A stretch of 17,226 nucleotides of DNA, taken from contig CANRZQ010000024.1 of NCBI GenBank assembly GCA_947644475.1, positions 1-17,226 of the forward strand. The letters run 5' to 3'. The DNA is from an uncultured Muribaculaceae bacterium. Its GTDB lineage: Bacteria > Bacteroidota > Bacteroidia > Bacteroidales > Muribaculaceae. Shown piece by piece: positions 13,915 through 17,226 of the stretch. The position numbers and the translations under genes were made by a program. The notes below the pieces were generated by a model. The model was given only the letters and a program-made list of their open reading frames with translations, did no database searches and was not told the DNA's origin. Position 1 is the stretch's first letter. Each line of letters opens with the position of its first letter.

Positions 13915-15801
13915 ATGAATATTACACCAGCACTGAACAATATATTGCAGTCCATAGGCGTGGCCGTGATTGTCGGCATGGCTGTGGCATGGCTTATCCG
14001 CCGCATCATAAGGAAGAGGCGAGGGGGCAGCGGCTCCTGCTGCTCGGGATGCCAAGGCTGTGATGCAGGGTGCCCGTCGAAGCCTCGCCAGAATGGCAAA
14101 GGCAAGGCTTTGGTTGTGCTCGCCGCCGTGCAGTTCCTCGGCCTGTATCCATGCTTTGCCTCGTCAAATGAGGAGGCGCTCAGGAAACTGGACGCCATGA
14201 TTGAGCATATGGACGATTATACCCGCTTGCGTGAGGCGCAATTTGAGGATTGGCGGCGGCAAGAGGCCGGAGCGAAGAATCTGGAAGAGAAATACTGGCT
14301 TACCCGCACGTTATTCGATAATTACACGGTTTTTGATCCGGACTCTGCCGTGGCCTACGGCAATCGGGCCATTGAGATGGCGCGGCTACTCGACCGCCCC
14401 GACCTTGAAGCCGACCTGCATATAAAGATGTCTTATACTCTTACGGCGATTGGCTTGCTCGACCAAGGGCTTGCCGAACTTAACAAGGTTGACAGGTCGC
14501 AGCTGTCGGCCGACGCCACGGTAGACTTTCTCGGCCAGCAGGTCTACTGGATGACACATTCCGACCAGTACCGCAACATTACGAGCCAGGACGAGCCTTA
14601 TTCCGAAGCCGTGGCCACCGTGCTCGACGCTATTAATGATATAATAGAGCCGTCGCATCCGGAATATGTCTATTATCTGACTTACCGGGCCATGGGGCGC
14701 GATGACGAAGAGCAGCGTGCCGCCCTTGCCATGGTAGAGCCTATGATGGCAGATTTCAAATACGACAGGCGCGAGGAGGCGAAAGCGGCATGGACAGTGT
14801 CGCAACTTCATAGATTTCTGGGAAATACGGCGAAGCAGGAGGAGATGCTCATTAATTCGGCGTTTGCCGACCTCAGGGTGGTGAACCGTGACATTGCCTC
14901 GCTCGAGGACCTCGCCGACATACGCTACCAGAATGGCGACCTCGAACGGGCATATAAATATATAGGTGTATGTGTGGAATGCGCGGCCAACTATAAGAAT
15001 CGCGCCCGTGTGCTTGGCGTGGCCACGAAACAGACCGATATCTCAAAGGCGTATCAGGACCGCGTGACATATCTTCAAGGCCAGACGCGCACTTATCTGT
15101 CGGTGCTGGTAGTGATGATTGTTTTCTTGCTGGGCACCACGCTTTACATCTATTTGCAGAGGCGCCGGCTCAGTGCCTCGAATGTCGAGTTGCATCGTGC
15201 CAACGAGCGTGTGCAGGGAAACCTGCAAGGGCTTTCCGACGCTTATCAGCAGATTGCCTCGAATAATGAGCAACTTCTTACCTTGACCGAAAGGCTGAGG
15301 CTGAGGAATGAGGAACTTGCACGGTCGGAGACATCCAAACGCGAGAATTTCGGCTCGCTGTTCATGCTGTGTTCCAAGTATCTCGACAAAATAAGCCAGG
15401 TGCGCCGCAATATTGGGCGGCAACTCAAAGCCAAGCAATACGATGCGGCGCTCTCGACAGTTGAGAATGTGGAGACAGGACAGGATGAGGTGAAGAATTT
15501 TCATGAGCAGTTCGACCGTCTGTTCCTGAAACTGTATCCTACGTTTGTGTCCGATTTCAATTCGCTTTTACGGCCCGGTGAGGAGATAATTCCCAAGGAG
15601 GATGGCCGGCTGAATACCGACCTGCGCATCTATGCGCTGATATTTCTTGGGATTACCGACTCGGTGACGATAGCCGAGGTGTTGCACTGCGCGTCGCAGA
15701 CGGTGTATAACAAGAGGATGAAAGTGCGCAACAAGGCAACCGATGACAAGGACCGCTTTGTCGACCGCGTGCGAGCCCTCTCGCCGGAAACCGGAATATG
15801 A
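13915..15801 (+). CDS. Cys-rich membrane segment fused to DUF6377-like TPR/HTH regulator
   Basis: A 628-residue predicted three-pass membrane protein. Residues 1-60 look like a FeoB-associated Cys-rich small protein: one helix (about 14-28), RRIIRKRR, then Cys42, 43, 46, 49 and 53. A second hydrophobic segment (65-82, with Cys80) resembles the signal peptide that normally opens DUF6377 proteins. TPR-like helices (about 85-390), a transmembrane helix (394-414), a coiled coil (about 415-480) and a C-terminal HTH-like region (about 566-608, SVTIAEVLHCASQTVYNKRM) follow. The positive-inside rule places the Cys cluster and the C-terminus in the cytoplasm and the TPRs in the periplasm. The start at 13915 is fixed by the promoter 8 bases upstream. 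Internal TTG or GTG codons near residue 66 could start the regulator alone. Function and ligand are unknown; no feo gene is in the window. Confidence 0.75.
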   Translation: MNITPALNNILQSIGVAVIVGMAVAWLIRRIIRKRRGGSGSCCSGCQGCDAGCPSKPRQNGKGKALVVLAAVQFLGLYPCFASSNEEALRKLDAMIEHMDDYTRLREAQFEDWRRQEAGAKNLEEKYWLTRTLFDNYTVFDPDSAVAYGNRAIEMARLLDRPDLEADLHIKMSYTLTAIGLLDQGLAELNKVDRSQLSADATVDFLGQQVYWMTHSDQYRNITSQDEPYSEAVATVLDAINDIIEPSHPEYVYYLTYRAMGRDDEEQRAALAMVEPMMADFKYDRREEAKAAWTVSQLHRFLGNTAKQEEMLINSAFADLRVVNRDIASLEDLADIRYQNGDLERAYKYIGVCVECAANYKNRARVLGVATKQTDISKAYQDRVTYLQGQTRTYLSVLVVMIVFLLGTTLYIYLQRRRLSASNVELHRANERVQGNLQGLSDAYQQIASNNEQLLTLTERLRLRNEELARSETSKRENFGSLFMLCSKYLDKISQVRRNIGRQLKAKQYDAALSTVENVETGQDEVKNFHEQFDRLFLKLYPTFVSDFNSLLRPGEEIIPKEDGRLNTDLRIYALIFLGITDSVTIAEVLHCASQTVYNKRMKVRNKATDDKDRFVDRVRALSPETGI

Positions 15802-15952
15802 AGGATAATTTAACGTAAAGTATGGGGTCTCCTGCCCGGGGGTGTAAAATCCCCGGTTACATAGAACTACGTGGCTTCGCCACGCAATAGTCTTGCAAAC
15901 CGCCGGGGCTTACGCCCCGCGCTATAAAAAAACTTCGAGATTAATCGGCTTT
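15802..15952. repeat. Hairpin-rich intergenic spacer
   Basis: Between convergent genes lie three palindromes: CCGGGG/CCCCGG (15836-15856), CGTGGC-TTC-GCCACG (15870-15884) and CGGGGC-TTAC-GCCCCG (15904-15919). None has a proper T-run on either strand. The TTC-loop hairpin matches the style of those at 1336-1350 and within 5719-6081, suggesting a REP-like repeat family in this genome. The GC-rich hairpins may still act as a bidirectional transcription end. Confidence 0.6.
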
Positions 15953-16516
15953 TTATTTTTTGCGGGGAGCATAGCGCACCGGGTATGACGGACGAGTGCG
16001 GCCGGTGATGATGTTGTTGAGTTTGCCACGGTTGAGCTGGCGGCGTATGCCCGATACATGGTCCATATATACTTTTCCGATAAGGTGGTCGTATTCGTGC
16101 TGGATGATGCGGGCAAGGAATCCGGAGAATTCCTCGGTGTGTTCTTCGAAATTCTCATCGAGCCAAGTCAGACGCACGTGCTCGACGCGTTTTACATCTT
16201 CCGAAAGACCGGGGAGGCTCAGGCAAGCCTCGGAGCGTGTCTCAACCGGGCCGTCGAGCACTTCGAGCGTGGGGTTGATAAGGGCTTTTTTCCATCCTGC
16301 ACATTCGGGAAAGGATTCTTCGAGCGGCGAGGCGTCGATTACGATAAGTTTGATGTTGCGTCCTATCTGGGGAGCGGCCAGGCCGACACCTTCGGAGAAG
16401 TACATGGTCTCGAACATGTCGTCGATTAACTGGCGCAGGCCTTCATAGTCAGCGGTTATTTCTTTGGATGTTTCCCGGAGCACGGGGTGTCCGTAAAGAT
16501 ATATGGGGAGTTTCAT
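15953..16516 (-). CDS. def: Peptide deformylase
   Basis: A 187-residue metallo-deformylase that removes the formyl group from nascent N-terminal methionine at the ribosome. Motif I is GVGLAAPQIG (43-52), motif II is EACLSLPG with metal ligand Cys98 (usually EGCLS, so Gly is Ala here), and motif III is QHEYDH with His140, catalytic Glu141 and His144. A basic C-terminal tail (about 158-187) extends past the catalytic core. The ATG at 16516 is 18 bases after the ruvX stop, so the two are probably one transcript from the ruvX promoter; I see no separate promoter between them. Confidence 0.95.
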   Translation of the reverse strand: MKLPIYLYGHPVLRETSKEITADYEGLRQLIDDMFETMYFSEGVGLAAPQIGRNIKLIVIDASPLEESFPECAGWKKALINPTLEVLDGPVETRSEACLSLPGLSEDVKRVEHVRLTWLDENFEEHTEEFSGFLARIIQHEYDHLIGKVYMDHVSGIRRQLNRGKLNNIITGRTRPSYPVRYAPRKK

Positions 16517-16534
16517 TTTATGATTGATGTGTGG

Positions 16535-16951
16535 TTACGGGTTTGTGGATGAGAGGTAATCGTTGAGGATTATGGCTGCCGAGATGCGGTCGACCATTGC
16601 GCGGTCGCGCCGGTCGGTCTTTTTAAGGCCTCCGTCGAGCATGGCGCGGTGGGCGAGAACGGAAGTGAACCGCTCGTCGGAAAAGACAATCGGCATGTCG
16701 GGCAGCAGTTTTTGCAGTCGCGCTATGGCCGGACGCAGCCACTGCTGCGACTCCGACGGCTCGCCGCGCATAGTCACGGGCAGGCCTACGATTATTTTGT
16801 CGACAGCCTCGCGCGCGCAATAGCCGGTGATGAATTTGTCGAGGTCGCACGTGCGCACGGTCTCGAGCGGGTTGGCGGCAATGCGCAGAGGGTCGGTCAC
16901 GGCGATGCCGCAACGTTTGCGTCCGAAATCTATGGCAAGGAGTCGTCCCAT
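16535..16951 (-). CDS. ruvX: RuvX/YqgF family RNase H-fold nuclease
   Basis: A 138-residue YqgF/RuvX protein. The family is described as a putative Holliday-junction resolvase and takes part in 16S rRNA 5' end maturation. The motifs are AIDFGRKRCGIAVTD (6-20, Asp8), IIVGLPVTM (53-61), FSDERFTS (90-97, Glu93) and VDRISAAIIL (120-129, Asp121), so the acidic residues of the RNase H fold are present. I chose the ATG at 16951: it gives the conserved N-terminus GRLLAIDFG at once and lies 8 bases past a perfect -7 box. The longer frame from 16990 would start upstream of that box. It is followed by def. Confidence 0.92.
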   Translation of the reverse strand: MGRLLAIDFGRKRCGIAVTDPLRIAANPLETVRTCDLDKFITGYCAREAVDKIIVGLPVTMRGEPSESQQWLRPAIARLQKLLPDMPIVFSDERFTSVLAHRAMLDGGLKKTDRRDRAMVDRISAAIILNDYLSSTNP

Positions 16952-16959
16952 TTCAGCGG

Positions 16960-16991
16960 CAAAGTTACAAAAAATCCGTGAAACGGGCAAG
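16960..16991 (-). promoter_or_regulatory. ruvX-def promoter
   Basis: On the minus strand CTTG (16988-16991), 20 bases, TAACTTTG (16960-16967). The ATG of ruvX lies 8 bases past the box, the same spacing as for the regulator at 13915. Confidence 0.7.
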
Positions 16992-16999
16992 GTAAAAAA

Positions 17000-17226
17000 T
17001 CAAGGCAGCGGTCCGCGCGGAAATGCGTCGATATACGAGCCGGGCGTGGCATTGACTATGCGTATGCCGCGAGAGGCGGCGAATCGCGCTATTGTGTGGT
17101 AGGAGGCGAAGGCGATGCGGAAACTGTCGAGTATGGTGTGGAGCGGGCGGTGGAGATAGTCGGTGCGCACGCGCGACAGTTCCTTGTCGTCGTCTTTGTA
17201 GAAATGCGGCTGTATCTACACCACCT
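17000..17226 (-). pseudogene. C-terminal end of a DUF115-like protein, with an in-frame TAG
   Basis: The minus-strand frame ending at TGA 17000-17002 reads 71 codons back to an in-frame TAG at 17216-17218, and continues open to the window edge. It begins IQPHFYKDDDKEL and ends IRIVNATPGSYIDAFPRG. The HFY and NATPGS-like motifs and the alternating aliphatic strand before them resemble the C-terminal end of DUF115/MAF-type proteins, which in gut Bacteroidales sit in surface-glycan loci. The family call is from memory of the motif only. No start codon fits inside the 71 codons, so it is either the remnant of a gene broken by the TAG, or an intact gene with a sequencing error at the window end. 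Confidence 0.45.

Overview
The window looks like chromosomal DNA of a Bacteroidales bacterium, probably Muribaculaceae-like. This is inferred from the Bacteroidetes promoter pattern (TTG, 20 bases, TAnnTTTG) seen at several starts, the absence of Shine-Dalgarno sequences, Bacteroidetes-type DnaE and Mrp sequences, a BspA-like repeat protein, and two membrane-tethered regulators of types common in that phylum.

Layout. Bases 1-1184 (minus) hold most of tilS. A 350-base divergent gap carries promoters for tilS and dnaE and two short hairpins. dnaE (1535-5317, plus) is followed closely by trxA (5361-5684). Then comes a 363-base palindrome-rich element with 40-base terminal inverted repeats (5719-6081), and yraN (6148-6525, GTG start). 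yraN converges on a minus-strand series that reads, in transcription order, BspA-like secreted protein (10326-8863), trmB, mrp and aroQ. Upstream on the minus strand is a 970-residue propeller/Y_Y_Y/LuxR-HTH regulator (13330-10418). Across a 584-base gap, and divergent from it, is a 628-residue membrane regulator (13915-15801). A short hairpin-rich gap leads to the ruvX-def pair (minus), and the C-terminal end of a DUF115-like protein lies at the right edge.

How the genes work together. Most are housekeeping: tRNA modification (tilS, trmB), replication (dnaE), thiol redox (trxA), the shikimate pathway (aroQ), rRNA processing or Holliday-junction-type nuclease fold (ruvX) and protein N-terminal maturation (def). 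The accessory interest is at 10418-15801. Two divergent transmembrane regulators, each with a predicted periplasmic sensor, a membrane helix, a coiled coil and a cytoplasmic HTH-like tail, flank what reads as a separate transcription unit of about 300 nt with its own promoter, a 5' hairpin and an intrinsic terminator. The plus-strand regulator starts with a membrane/Cys-rich segment resembling FeoB-associated small proteins, fused in frame to a DUF6377-like TPR regulator. This is the best candidate here for something undescribed.

Other notable points are a Mrp ATPase with no cysteine at all, matching heptamer repeat arrays directly before trxA and yraN, and -7 promoter boxes that almost touch the start codons of three genes. 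All family assignments come from reading motifs; no database search was run.
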